A stretch of 64,000 nucleotides of DNA from Pseudomaricurvus sp033283335 (GCA_033283335.1 JAWMQP010000001.1:992001-1056000); one strand, 5' to 3'; positions 1 to 8,949 are shown, numbered from the stretch's first letter. Notes: generated by a model not told the origin, from the sequence alone. A program made the numbers and translations.

Positions 1-549
1 TGGATTCGCCAGAAGCTGCAACTGCAAGCGGAACGTCAGCAACTGGTCCCTGTCCGACACTACGACGATGGCGAACACTGGTCCTGGCTCGGCCAAACAC
101 TGACTCTGCAGATTGATACCGGTCCGCAGAAACGGGTTGAACACCGACAGCAACAGCTGTTCATCACCCTCTCGTCCCGCAGCCGCAAACCCAGGCCGGA
201 ACAGGTCAAGCAGGCGCTCGAGCACTGGTATCAGTCCCAGGCCCTAGCCCTGCTGGAACAGAAAACCCAGCAGGTTTGCCAGCGTTTGCAGCGCCAGTAC
301 TCGCGGGTACAATTGCGACGCACCAAAAGTAAATGGGGCCACTGCACCAGCCAGGGGGTGATTCAATACAACTGGCTGATTGTCCAGGCACCGGAATGGA
401 TCGTGGACTACTTGGTTGTACATGAATGCTGCCACCTGGTTCACCACAACCACAGTCGCGCCTTTTGGCATCTCGTCTCACAGCTTTACCCGGATTATCA
501 ACGTGCCCGACACTGGCTTCGTCAACACGGTCACAGTCTGACAATCTGA
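1..549 (+). CDS. YgjP-type (DUF45/M48-like) metal-dependent hydrolase, 5' truncated
   Basis: The frame is open from the first base to a TGA at 548-550, so the N-terminus lies outside the window and about 182 residues are visible. The C-terminal part carries HECCHLVHHNHSRAFW, an HExxH-type zinc site with a third histidine, preceded by RRTKSKWGHC. That pairing is the hallmark of the YgjP/DUF45 family of small metallohydrolases. Family members are soluble; the E. coli YgjP enzyme has been linked to nucleotide pyrophosphate hydrolysis, but the substrate here cannot be read from sequence. No partner gene is visible and an unrelated small gene follows on the same strand. Family assignment is firm; function is not. 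Confidence 0.85.
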   Translation, partial: WIRQKLQLQAERQQLVPVRHYDDGEHWSWLGQTLTLQIDTGPQKRVEHRQQQLFITLSSRSRKPRPEQVKQALEHWYQSQALALLEQKTQQVCQRLQRQYSRVQLRRTKSKWGHCTSQGVIQYNWLIVQAPEWIVDYLVVHECCHLVHHNHSRAFWHLVSQLYPDYQRARHWLRQHGHSLTI

Positions 550-572
550 CGACTGTCAACCCTCCCGTTTTT

Positions 573-626
573 AGCCTTACTCTTATTTTTAGCCTTACTC
601 TTATTTTTAGCCTTACTCTTTAACGG
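573..626. repeat. three tandem 18-bp repeats after the first gene
   Basis: The unit AGCCTTACTCTTATTTTT occurs at 573-590 and 591-608. A third, partly diverged copy lies at 609-626. The array begins about 22 bases after the stop codon of the upstream gene. There is no stem-forming partner, so it is not a hairpin terminator, although each unit ends in a T-run. Confidence 0.85.
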
Positions 627-716
627 CCATTGCAGTTGTCAAAGGTCGGACATCAAGACTGCCGAACCATTTTGCTTTTGATTTTTATAAATAATTCAGT
701 AGGTTACAAACTAGTA

Positions 717-746
717 TTGACAAAGACTTTTAAGAAATAGCAGTAT
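717..746 (+). promoter_or_regulatory. candidate sigma-70 promoter
   Basis: A perfect -35 TTGACA (717-722) is followed after 18 bases by CAGTAT (741-746), which matches three of six consensus -10 positions. It lies in an AT-rich stretch about 55 bases upstream of the small gene at 801. The -10 is weak, so this is only a candidate. Confidence 0.35.
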
Positions 747-800
747 CTGTCAAAATTTAATAATTACCACCGTCACTGATCGCGCCAGGAGGCCTTTTCC

Positions 801-1064
801 ATGGCTTATCGAGTAGACGCAGCGAGCTCTGGGATTATGGAATATATCGACAGCCACCACCCCGAATGGGACCCCATGTGGCAGGCCCTGGCCAAAGACC
901 GACTCAACGGCGGTGATCCGCTGTGTGTGCACCAGGGACTCAGCTGGGAGTATATGGGCTCCACCACTGACCATCACAATTTCCGCCACTCACGCCACCC
1001 TGCCACTGGCCGCATCGAACACATTTATATTGAGCGTTATCAGGCGTCACTTCGACGCGCCTGA
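801..1064 (+). CDS. hypothetical 87-residue protein
   Basis: The ATG at 801 is preceded by a near-perfect AGGAGG ribosome binding site (about 788-793), the best argument that this frame is translated. The product is small, soluble and rich in His, Trp and Asp. It has no signal peptide or membrane segment, and I recognise no domain. The central stretch SWEYMGSTTDHHNFRH looks conserved-like rather than random. It stands alone between the metallohydrolase and the PhoH-like gene, with a candidate promoter upstream. Antisense frames over the same bases lack a comparable start signal. No function is proposed. Confidence 0.6.
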   Translation: MAYRVDAASSGIMEYIDSHHPEWDPMWQALAKDRLNGGDPLCVHQGLSWEYMGSTTDHHNFRHSRHPATGRIEHIYIERYQASLRRA

Positions 1065-1363
1065 TGCACCGTAAACGCCCCGACCTCCAGCGGGGCGCAC
1101 TGCCATCGAGCACACTTCCGGCTATAAAATATCCGTCGTGAAAAATTCTCACGTTCACGCAATTGTCATGTTGCCAGCCTAGTTTGTTTTCTGATACAAC
1201 ATAATCAAGAGTGGCGCAGAGCTCGCAGTCCAATAGCTTTTCCCAGCAGCCGAAGGACTCTGCTCATCCCCGCGACGCTGCGTTGCTCCTCGAGCACTGG
1301 GTTTCGGTGCAAAGCCGGTCAGCCCAGTGCGATGTTATCAGCCAGAAGGAAGGATGCTCGCTT
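1065..1363. other. intergenic region upstream of the PhoH-like gene
   Basis: About 300 bases. A GTG at 1211 is in frame with the PhoH-like gene and would add 51 residues, but those residues look non-conserved and low in structure, so I treat the stretch as 5' leader. No hairpin, repeat or convincing promoter hexamer pair stands out. Confidence 0.5.
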
Positions 1364-2779
1364 ATGGTAGATATGCAACTTGCTGAACCCCTCAGTCAAG
1401 AACAACCCATTCTTTACGTCCTCGACACTAACGTCCTTATCCACGACCCTACCGCCCTGCTCAACTTTGAAGAACACCACGTCATGATCCCCATGACAGT
1501 CCTGGAGGAACTCGACAAGCTCAAAAGTGGACGCAAGACCCAGGCTGCCGATTGTCGGCAGGCGATTCGGGAAATCGATAAGATACTCGGCAGAGCCTCG
1601 CCGGAAGAGATTGAAGGAGGCGTGCCAATCCGGCGAGAACATCTCAACGATGTCTGCGGCAGACTCTCCATCCTGATGACCCACCCCCCCGAAAATCTCA
1701 CCGTCCTTCCCACCCACCTCAACGACAACAAAATCATCAACGACCTGGTGTTACTTAAACATCAATACCCGAATCATCGAGTAGTCCTGGTCACCAAAGA
1801 CATTAATATGCGGCTGAAAGCACGCGGTTGTGGAATCGAGTCCGACGATTATCACAGCGATCAGCTGGTTACAGACATCGAGCAACTGAACAAGGGCTAT
1901 CTGGAATTCGAAGGCAACTTCTGGGACCAGGTCGAGAAGGTTGAAACGCAACAACAAATGGGCCGCACGGTACACCGGATTCCGAGGGATAACATTACGG
2001 CAATCATAGGTGGCGAATTGTTTCCCAATCAATTCATCATTGATGAGCTGGGCTTTATTGGTCGGGTCATTGAAGTCAATGACGAGGAAGTGCACTTGTT
2101 GCACATTGACGCCAACAGCTTTCTTGAACAGGAAGCCTGGGGGTTGAAACCGCGTGATGTTTACCAGGCCATGGCGCTGAACCTGTTAATGGATCCGGAT
2201 GTGCATCTGGTTAACCTGACCGGCTCGGCTGGCTCCGGCAAAACCATTCTGGCCCTGGCAGCGGCCATTGAAATGACCGTCGCCACCAAACAATACCGCC
2301 GTATCATCGCTACGCGCAGTACCCAGGGGCTCGACGAGGACATTGGCTTCCTGCCCGGTACCGAAGCGGAGAAAATGGAACCCTGGCTGGGGGCCATCAC
2401 CGACAACCTGGAAGCCCTGCACTGTGACGATGAAGACTGTTCCGGCAGCATTGATTATGTGCTCAACAAGGTGCCATTGCACTTCAAGTCACTGAACTAC
2501 ATTCGAGGTCGCAGTTTCCAGCACAGCTTGATTCTGATCGACGAATCCCAAAACCTGACACCCCACCAAATCAAAACCATTGTCACTCGGGCGGGCAGCG
2601 GCTCCAAAGTCATCTGCCTGGGCAACCTGGCGCAGATCGATACACCTTACATGAACGCCACCAGTTCGGGACTGACTTACCTGACCGAACGCTTCAAAGG
2701 TTTTCTGTACGGCGGCAACATCAAACTGCAAGGCGTGCCCCGCTCACTGCTGGCCGAGTATGCCGAAGCCAATTTGTAA
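1364..2779 (+). CDS. PIN-PhoH family protein (RNase-like PIN domain fused to PhoH ATPase)
   Basis: With the ATG at 1364 the protein has 471 residues. Residues about 16-150 form a PIN domain (YVLDTNVLIHDP, then acidic residues in VLEELDKLKSG and TKDINMRLKARG). The C-terminal half is a PhoH-type ATPase with Walker A GSAGSGKT (about 287-294) and Walker B LILIDESQ (about 389-396). Family knowledge: PIN-PhoH proteins couple a ribonuclease fold to an ATP-dependent RNA helicase-like motor. A GTG at 1211 in the same frame would add 51 residues. I prefer 1364 because AAGGAAGGA lies nine bases upstream and homologues begin close to the LYVLDTN motif. The gene appears monocistronic. Confidence 0.9.
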   Translation: MVDMQLAEPLSQEQPILYVLDTNVLIHDPTALLNFEEHHVMIPMTVLEELDKLKSGRKTQAADCRQAIREIDKILGRASPEEIEGGVPIRREHLNDVCGRLSILMTHPPENLTVLPTHLNDNKIINDLVLLKHQYPNHRVVLVTKDINMRLKARGCGIESDDYHSDQLVTDIEQLNKGYLEFEGNFWDQVEKVETQQQMGRTVHRIPRDNITAIIGGELFPNQFIIDELGFIGRVIEVNDEEVHLLHIDANSFLEQEAWGLKPRDVYQAMALNLLMDPDVHLVNLTGSAGSGKTILALAAAIEMTVATKQYRRIIATRSTQGLDEDIGFLPGTEAEKMEPWLGAITDNLEALHCDDEDCSGSIDYVLNKVPLHFKSLNYIRGRSFQHSLILIDESQNLTPHQIKTIVTRAGSGSKVICLGNLAQIDTPYMNATSSGLTYLTERFKGFLYGGNIKLQGVPRSLLAEYAEANL

Positions 2780-2784
2780 AATTA

Positions 2785-2905
2785 CGTCATCGCGAACGTA
2801 GTGAAGCGATCCATGTCTGGCACGCTGTAACCACTTTAGTGCCAAACATGGATTGCCGCGTGGCTTAAAGCCCCTACTGTTGGCGCTTTGCTCCTCGCAA
2901 TGACG
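2785..2905. repeat. palindromic dispersed repeat (MITE-like), copy 1
   Basis: About 121 bases bounded by inverted ends CGTCATCGCGA and TCGCAATGACG, with internal complementary blocks (GCGATCCATG and CATGGATTGC). A related copy lies at 9040-9138. It sits directly after the PhoH-like stop codon and encodes nothing. The end sequence CGTCATTGCGAG resembles short palindromic repeats scattered in many bacterial genomes. Confidence 0.8.
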
Positions 2906-2979
2906 ATGTTATATCTCGCAGTAAACTTCCGTGATCGTAAACTCATTAAAATTAAGCGTTTCTAAGTTTCCCTAAAGCC

Positions 2980-5469
2980 TTAACCCCCTAACTCCCGTAA
3001 AATCAGCCCGGGTGGTGTACTCACCACCCGGCGACAGGAAAACACCCCCAGCGCCCCAATCAACAGTGCCGCTCCGACGATGCCCCAAAACCAGATATTC
3101 CAGTGCAGGCTCATGGGGATATCCAGCACCCAGTATTGAATCGACAACAGCAAAATCTCTGAACCGAACACCGCCATAACGCCGGAAAACAAGCCCAGCA
3201 GGGAAAACTCAATCCACAAACTGCCCAACAGGCGGCGGCGACTGCTGCCCAGCGCCCGAAGCAAGGCAGCCTCCTGCATGCGTTCACCCATGCTGGCACT
3301 GACCGCGGCCCACATCACCATGACCCCACCCAGCAGCACCAGGATCAGCATTAACTCCACCCCGCCACTGACTTGGGCAACAATGGCCTGGATCTGCTCA
3401 ATAACACGATCCATCTCAATCACCACCACTGTGGGGTAACTCTGTAACAGGTCATTGATAAACAGTTTCTGCTCTTTGGGCAGATAGACACTGGTCAGGA
3501 AGGTGGGTGAAAACTCATCCAGCGCTCCGGGGGACAACAGAAAATAAAAGTTAGGATTCATGGAATCCCACTTGAGGCTGCGGAAACTGGCCACCCGAGC
3601 TTCCAATTCCAGGCCACCGATACTGAAGCGCAAATCATCCCCCAGCTCCAACCCCAGTTGCCGTGCCGCTTCCTCCTCCACTGATACACCGTACACGCCA
3701 GGTTCATCCCATTCGTCCCACCACTCACCAGCAATGATTTTGTTATCGCTGTTGAGATGATCCGTCCAGCTGAGATTGACTTCCCGACGCAGCATTTCTG
3801 CCTTGTCGCGCAGGTTTTGCTCGGGCTCATTACCATTTATGTTGGTTAATCTCGCCCGCACCATGGGGAACATCTGTTGGTAGCTCAAGCCCTGCCCGGT
3901 GATCATGTTGGCTACCTCGCCAGCTTCAGCCGGCGAAATATTCAACAGAAAATGGTTGGGAGTCCCAGGCGGCAGTTGCCGCTGCCAGTCTGCCAACAAG
4001 CTGGTGCGCAGGCTGGTCAAACTCAGCAACAGCATAATGGCAAGCCCGAACACCATCATCTGGATCACGCTCTGTTGCACATTGCGTTGCAGGCTGGCTA
4101 ATGCCAGTCGCCAGATACTGCCCACCCGACGCCCAAGGGAATGCCCCAGGCCCAGTAACAAAAATGCAAACACGGCGACCAACAGCAATAACGCCAGCAT
4201 GGCCAGCACGATACTGCCACTCAGCCACCAGTCACGACTGAACAGCACCACCAGCATCACCATAGCCAGCAGTCCCAGCATGGCCTGCCAGTAAAAACTG
4301 ATTCCACTGACGTTCAGTTCACGCCGTAAAATCTTGATTGGTGGAATGACCGGCAGATGCCACAGCGGCGGCGCAACAAAAAACATCAGGCAGACAATGC
4401 CCGTTAGCAGGCCAGGCAACAGGGATTGCCAGCGCGCGTTTTCAAGCTCCACCGGAAACAATTGATCAAGGCCGGTAGCGACCAGGGCCTGCAAACCCGC
4501 ACCCAGTGCCAGCCCCAACAGCGATGCCAACAAAGCCAGCGCCAACAATTGCCCACCGTAGAGGCGCCTTACCGCACTGGCACTGGCGCCCAGGCTTTTC
4601 ATCAACGCCACCTGATCCACATGACGCTGGGCAAAACGTCGCGCGGCAATGGCAATCGCAACTCCCGCCAACAGCACACTGATCATGGCTGACAACATCA
4701 AGAATTTGCGACCCGTATCGAGAGTTTTGGCCAACCCCTGTTGGGCCGACTCCACGTCCAGGACTTGCTGATGAGGGGTCAGTTGCGGTTTCAGTTCGGC
4801 CAGTCCGCGCAATAAATCGTATTCGTCACCCGCAATCAGCCAGCTGTAACGAATACGACTGCCCGGTTGCACCACCTGAGTGGCCGCCAGATCACTCTGA
4901 TTCATCATCAACCGTGCACCGTAACCGCCGAAGCTGCTACCGCGGTCCGGCTCGTCGATGATAACCCGACTCACCCGCAGTGGCAGCTCACCCACAGTCA
5001 CCTCATCCCCCAAACTGATTTGCAGCAGCGGCAACAGGCGGGAGTCCACCCAGGCTTCACCGGGTGAAGGCCCTCCGGCAACGGCCGATATGTGTGCAGC
5101 GTTGGTAGCAAACGGTTGCTGGCTGACGGCGAGCTGGCCCAGCAAGGGATAGGCGTCACTGACGGCTTTGACGGCGGCCAGGTGCATACGCTCCCCGGCG
5201 AACACCATCGATGCAAATTGAGTGGTGTAAGCTGAACGCAAATGGTGTTTAGCGGCCAGTTGATCCCATGTTGTCGGAATCGGCTGACTGCTACGGATAA
5301 CCCGATCAGCCCCCAAAAACGTGTGGCTTTGTGCCACCAGAGCCGTTTCCAGGCGATCGGTAAACATGGAAATACAGGACACTACGGCCACCGCCAGCAC
5401 CAGTGCACCGGCCAGGATACGGACTTCCCCGCTGCGCCAATTGCGCCATAACAGTCGCAGGGCCAGCAT
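2980..5469 (-). CDS. ybbP: ABC transporter permease, FtsX/MacB superfamily (YbbP-like)
   Basis: The 829-residue protein has an N-terminal membrane segment (LAGALVLAVAVVSCISMF), a large periplasmic region, and several hydrophobic clusters near residues 260-450 and at the C-terminus. This is the layout of two FtsX-type permease units. It pairs with the ATPase gene just upstream: the ATPase stop and this ATG share one base in a TGATG, indicating translational coupling. In E. coli the same pair lies divergent from tesA, as here, supporting the YbbP name. Homologues are thought to handle hydrophobic or lipid-like envelope substrates, but the substrate is unknown. Length is normal for the family. 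Confidence 0.93.
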   Translation of the reverse strand: MLALRLLWRNWRSGEVRILAGALVLAVAVVSCISMFTDRLETALVAQSHTFLGADRVIRSSQPIPTTWDQLAAKHHLRSAYTTQFASMVFAGERMHLAAVKAVSDAYPLLGQLAVSQQPFATNAAHISAVAGGPSPGEAWVDSRLLPLLQISLGDEVTVGELPLRVSRVIIDEPDRGSSFGGYGARLMMNQSDLAATQVVQPGSRIRYSWLIAGDEYDLLRGLAELKPQLTPHQQVLDVESAQQGLAKTLDTGRKFLMLSAMISVLLAGVAIAIAARRFAQRHVDQVALMKSLGASASAVRRLYGGQLLALALLASLLGLALGAGLQALVATGLDQLFPVELENARWQSLLPGLLTGIVCLMFFVAPPLWHLPVIPPIKILRRELNVSGISFYWQAMLGLLAMVMLVVLFSRDWWLSGSIVLAMLALLLLVAVFAFLLLGLGHSLGRRVGSIWRLALASLQRNVQQSVIQMMVFGLAIMLLLSLTSLRTSLLADWQRQLPPGTPNHFLLNISPAEAGEVANMITGQGLSYQQMFPMVRARLTNINGNEPEQNLRDKAEMLRREVNLSWTDHLNSDNKIIAGEWWDEWDEPGVYGVSVEEEAARQLGLELGDDLRFSIGGLELEARVASFRSLKWDSMNPNFYFLLSPGALDEFSPTFLTSVYLPKEQKLFINDLLQSYPTVVVIEMDRVIEQIQAIVAQVSGGVELMLILVLLGGVMVMWAAVSASMGERMQEAALLRALGSSRRRLLGSLWIEFSLLGLFSGVMAVFGSEILLLSIQYWVLDIPMSLHWNIWFWGIVGAALLIGALGVFSCRRVVSTPPGLILRELGG

Positions 5470-6152
5470 CAGGCCACCTGTGTATTGTGACTGCGCTCAA
5501 CCACCTTGCCGGCTTCCAGGTTGAGCCGTTGCTGACACCGTTGGGCCAACCGTTGTTCGTGAGTCACCAGCACCAGGGTAGTGCCCTGTTCACGATTGAG
5601 TTCAAACAACAGATCAATCACGTGTGCCCCGGTGGCCGAATCCAGATTGCCGGTCGGCTCGTCGGCAAACAGGATATCCGGTTCGCTGGCAAAAGCCCGG
5701 GCGATGGCCACACGCTGCTGCTCACCTCCGGATAATTGCTGTGGGTAGTGTTGCAAGCGGTGGTTCAGCCCCACCCGGGTGAGAAAAAATTCGGCCCGCC
5801 CGCGGGCATTACCCATACCGTGCAACTCCAGCGGCATCATGACATTTTCCAGGGCGGTCAAACCCGGCAACAACTGGAAAGACTGAAACACAAATCCCAC
5901 GTGCTCGGCGCGCACCCGCGCCCGCCCCTCTTCGTTCAGGGAGGTCAACTCATGCTGATGCAATTTAACGCTGCCACTGGTGGGTGAGTCGAGACCTGCC
6001 AAAATACCTAACAGGGTCGATTTTCCCGATCCAGAGGTGCCTGTGATGGCGAGACTGTCCCCGGCGGCAACATTGAGTGACACCTCATTGAGAATGGTCA
6101 GTTGACCGGCAGCGGTATTGACCTGTTTGGAAAGGGCCTGGGCATGCAGCAT
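5469..6152 (-). CDS. ybbA: ABC transporter ATP-binding protein (YbbA-like)
   Basis: A 227-residue ATPase of the LolD/MacB branch, with Walker A GTSGSGKS, signature LSGGEQQRV, Walker B ILFADEPTGNLD and the switch histidine in LVLVTHE. It powers the adjoining FtsX-type permease. A GTG at 6170 would extend the protein by six residues, but I prefer the ATG at 6152 because a GGTGA lies upstream and homologues start close to it. The gene is divergent from tesA across about 280 bases, the same arrangement as in E. coli. Family and partner are clear; the transported substrate is not known. Confidence 0.93.
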   Translation of the reverse strand: MLHAQALSKQVNTAAGQLTILNEVSLNVAAGDSLAITGTSGSGKSTLLGILAGLDSPTSGSVKLHQHELTSLNEEGRARVRAEHVGFVFQSFQLLPGLTALENVMMPLELHGMGNARGRAEFFLTRVGLNHRLQHYPQQLSGGEQQRVAIARAFASEPDILFADEPTGNLDSATGAHVIDLLFELNREQGTTLVLVTHEQRLAQRCQQRLNLEAGKVVERSHNTQVA

Positions 6153-6435
6153 AGAGTTTTGGTCACCCACTTATTTGGAAATTCGGTCGTTGCACAGACG
6201 GCGTAATTTGCGGATCGTCTTAACTTGAGCCGCACATAAAAAGTGATTATTTTCAATAACTTTTGGCGGATGAGCCTATTGTTGTTGGGGCCTGCACCCG
6301 TGTCCAAGAATTTCACAGAACTTTACCCTGCCGGGGGACTTATCGCCCCAGAAACGTGCAGCTGTGGGTTGTTGTATTGGCTGAATGCACATAAGGTAAA
6401 GTCTGTATACTCCCTCAGCATTCTCAGAGAGCACG
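6153..6435. other. divergent intergenic region ybbA / tesA
   Basis: About 280 bases that must contain the promoters of both ybbA (leftward) and tesA (rightward). It is fairly AT-rich. I do not see a clear paired -35/-10, palindrome or terminator in it. Confidence 0.5.
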
Positions 6436-7134
6436 ATGTCGATACGATTCCCCCCCCGCTGGACTTTGGCGCACTGGACTTTGACGCACTGGACTTTGAC
6501 GCACTGGACTTTGACGCTAAGTCTTATCAGCCTGGTCCTGCTGAGCCCTGGGGCACTGGCCAAAGCTCAATGCCAGCAACCGATTCTGGTACTGGGCGAT
6601 AGCCTCAGCGCCGGTTACGGTATTAATGAAGAGGATGGCTGGGTGGCGTTATTGCGCCAGCGGCTGCAGCAGCTGGAGCGCCCCCAGGCGGTTGTCAACG
6701 CCAGCATCAGCGGGGAAACCAGTGCCGGCGGCGTCAGTCGACTGCCGCGCCTGCTGGACGAATATCAGCCGGCGGTGGTGGTATTGGAGCTGGGAGGTAA
6801 CGACGGCCTGCGCGGCTACCCCATCCAATCGCTGCGCCAACAACTGCAGAAAGCCATCGAGCTGAGTCGGCAGGCGAACGCCGACGTACTGCTGCTGGGC
6901 ATGCAAATCCCACCCAATTACGGCCCCCGTTACAGCCGCCTGTTTAGCGAGGTATACCCCAAACTTGCCGACAGTAACAACGTTGAAGTGGTACCATTTT
7001 TTCTCGATGGCGTGGCCACGGACAAGAACCTGATGCAGCAGGATGGCATTCATCCAACGGCCGAGGCCCAGCCTCGAATGCTGGATAACATCTGGCCTGC
7101 CCTGCAGTCGATGCTGGCAACAGACTGCAGTTAA
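6436..7134 (+). CDS. tesA: multifunctional acyl-CoA thioesterase / lysophospholipase L1 (arylesterase), SGNH hydrolase
   Basis: A 232-residue SGNH hydrolase. Block I is LVLGDSLSAGYG with the nucleophile at Ser56, followed by the oxyanion Gly in ISGETSAGG, then GGND near 118, and DGIH near 203-206 for the catalytic Asp and His. TesA hydrolyses acyl thioesters and lysophospholipids in the periplasm. The N-terminus is odd: before the hydrophobic core (LSLISLVLLSPGALA) lie four copies of a Trp-containing pentapeptide (TLAHW, TLTHW, TLTHW, TLT) encoded by a 15-bp DNA repeat. Its stop overlaps that of recJ within a shared TTAA. Divergent from ybbA as in E. coli. Confidence 0.95.
   Translation: MSIRFPPRWTLAHWTLTHWTLTHWTLTLSLISLVLLSPGALAKAQCQQPILVLGDSLSAGYGINEEDGWVALLRQRLQQLERPQAVVNASISGETSAGGVSRLPRLLDEYQPAVVVLELGGNDGLRGYPIQSLRQQLQKAIELSRQANADVLLLGMQIPPNYGPRYSRLFSEVYPKLADSNNVEVVPFFLDGVATDKNLMQQDGIHPTAEAQPRMLDNIWPALQSMLATDCS
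6459..6518. repeat. four tandem 15-bp repeats inside the tesA signal peptide
   Basis: The unit CTGGACTTTGACGCA is repeated four times (6459-6473, 6474-6488, 6489-6503, 6504-6518) with only one or two changed bases in the first and last copies. The period is a multiple of three, so copy-number change would keep the tesA frame. Confidence 0.95.
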
Positions 7135-8882
7135 GGCGTGGTAAAAGCGGCCGGCTCCAGGTGTTCCACCATTAATTGTAACGACTCCCGCCCGCGAAAC
7201 TCATTCACGTCGAGGCGGTAGGCCAGGCGAACCTTGTCCACCCGCTGATTGGGCCACTCGTTGACATCAATATTGAACGCTATGGCATCCAGCAATTGCT
7301 GATGCCCGGCATCCACCGCCAGCACCAGCTTCAGGTGTTTTTCACCCACAATGCGCTGCTGCACCACATAAAATTCACCGTCAAACACCGGTTCAGGAAA
7401 GTGCTGTCCCCAGGGACCCGCCTCGCGCAGCGTGTAGGCCAGCGGCAGACCGAATTCATCCCCGCTTAGCTCACCGTCCGACAACACTTCGGCGGTCAGG
7501 TCTTCCGCCCGCAAAGACTGCCGAACCACGGCATCAAACGCCTGTTGAAAGCGTAATAAATCGGCTTTTTTCAAGCTCATTCCCGCCGCCATCGCATGGC
7601 CTCCAAACTTGCTCAGCAGGCCCGGATGGGCACTGGCAACCGCATCCAGCGCATCGCGGATGTGAAGTCCGGGGATAGAGCGGGCCGAGCCCTTGATCTC
7701 ATCATCGCTGGCATCGGCAAACGCAATCACTGGCCGGTGGAAGCGCTCCTTAATCCGTGACGCCAGAATACCAATCACCCCCTGGTGCCACTGCGGATCA
7801 TACAGGCACAACCCCCAGGGTAAGGCATCCTCATCATCCAGTGTCAGGTTCTGCAGGGTTTTCAGGGCTTCCTGCTGCATTCCCGCCTCAATGGCGCGAC
7901 GGTCTTTATTCAGGTCATCCAACTCAATGGCCATTTCCCTGGCCAGATCCGGGCTGTCGCATAACAGGCATTCAATCCCCAGGGACATATCGTCGAGACG
8001 ACCCGCGGCATTCAGCCTGGGACCCACGGTAAAACCCAGGTCCGACGCCACCAGCCGCTGCCGTTGTCGCCCGGCCACTTCCAGCAGGGCCAGAATTCCG
8101 GGTCGGGCTCGGCCACTGCGAATTCGCTGCAGACCCTGGTGTACCAGAATGCGATTGTTGTGATCCAACGGCACCACGTCGGCCACCGTACCCAGGGCCA
8201 CCAGATCCAGGTAATCGCCCATATTGGGCTCCGGGATGCCCCGCTGCGCAAACCAATTCCGTTCGCGCAAAGCCGATCGCAAGGCGCTCATCAGATAGAA
8301 AATTACTCCGACGCCGGCGAGATTTTTACTGGGGAAACCACAGCCATGTTGATTGGGATTGACAATGGCATCAGCCGCCGGCAACTCTCTGCCGGGCAAA
8401 TGGTGGTCGGTGACCAGCACATCCATACCGGCCGCCTTGGCCGCCGCCACCCCTTCAATTGAAGAGATGCCATTATCCACCGTGATGATCAGATCCGGAT
8501 TGCGACGCTGCGCCACCGCCACGATCTCCGGGGTTAAGCCGTAACCGAACTCAAACCGGTTGGGCACCAGATACTGCACCTGGGCCGCACCCATATCCCT
8601 GAGTGCCAGCATACCCAGCGCACTGCTGGTGGCACCATCAGCATCAAAGTCACCCACAATCAACAGTGACTGCTGCTCCGTCACCGCCTTGACCAACAAA
8701 TCGATTGCGGGTTGCAGGCCTTTCAGTTGTTGCGGTCGCAACATGGCCTGCAGAGAGCGCTCCAGCTGTTCAATACTCTCTATCCCTCGGGCGGTGTAAA
8801 TCGACTGCAGCCGTGGGTGCAGTGTTTCCGGCCAGGTTGATTGCCAGGGTTGTGAGGGTCGACGGGAAATCTTGGTTTGCAT
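7131..8882 (-). CDS. recJ: single-stranded-DNA-specific exonuclease RecJ
   Basis: A 583-residue DHH-family nuclease that degrades single-stranded DNA 5' to 3' in recombination and mismatch repair. Visible motifs in order: GDFDADGATS (motif I), LIITVDNGIS (II), VTDHHLPG (III, the DHH), ALGTVADVVPL (IV), GPRLNAAGRLDD, and the DHHA1-region GGHAMAAGMSL. Length is normal. It follows thrC on the same strand, as in Pseudomonas, but a strong terminator and a repeat element separate the two, so it probably has its own promoter. Convergent with tesA; the two stop codons share a palindromic TTAA at 7131-7134. Confidence 0.97.
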   Translation of the reverse strand: MQTKISRRPSQPWQSTWPETLHPRLQSIYTARGIESIEQLERSLQAMLRPQQLKGLQPAIDLLVKAVTEQQSLLIVGDFDADGATSSALGMLALRDMGAAQVQYLVPNRFEFGYGLTPEIVAVAQRRNPDLIITVDNGISSIEGVAAAKAAGMDVLVTDHHLPGRELPAADAIVNPNQHGCGFPSKNLAGVGVIFYLMSALRSALRERNWFAQRGIPEPNMGDYLDLVALGTVADVVPLDHNNRILVHQGLQRIRSGRARPGILALLEVAGRQRQRLVASDLGFTVGPRLNAAGRLDDMSLGIECLLCDSPDLAREMAIELDDLNKDRRAIEAGMQQEALKTLQNLTLDDEDALPWGLCLYDPQWHQGVIGILASRIKERFHRPVIAFADASDDEIKGSARSIPGLHIRDALDAVASAHPGLLSKFGGHAMAAGMSLKKADLLRFQQAFDAVVRQSLRAEDLTAEVLSDGELSGDEFGLPLAYTLREAGPWGQHFPEPVFDGEFYVVQQRIVGEKHLKLVLAVDAGHQQLLDAIAFNIDVNEWPNQRVDKVRLAYRLDVNEFRGRESLQLMVEHLEPAAFTTP

Positions 8883-8922
8883 AACGTCCTGATGGCTCGG
8901 ATATTAAGGGTTGGGCTGAGAC

Positions 8923-8949
8923 AAAAAAGCCCACCGATGGGTGGGCTTT
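8923..8949 (-). terminator. rho-independent terminator of hom-thrC
   Basis: Read leftward: a ten-base stem (AAAGCCCACC pairing GGTGGGCTTT) with a four-base loop, followed by six T residues on the minus strand (A-run 8923-8928). It lies about 240 bases beyond the thrC stop, after the repeat element, and just before recJ. Confidence 0.85.

Noticed and set aside
940..1233. 97-residue minus-strand frame with CxxC pairs opposite the small gene at 801
   Set aside because: No supporting start signal. The plus-strand frame has a near-consensus ribosome binding site.
1364..2779. Phosphate-starvation regulon member because of the PhoH name
   Set aside because: No Pho box is visible upstream and PIN-PhoH proteins are better linked to RNA metabolism; the name alone is not evidence.
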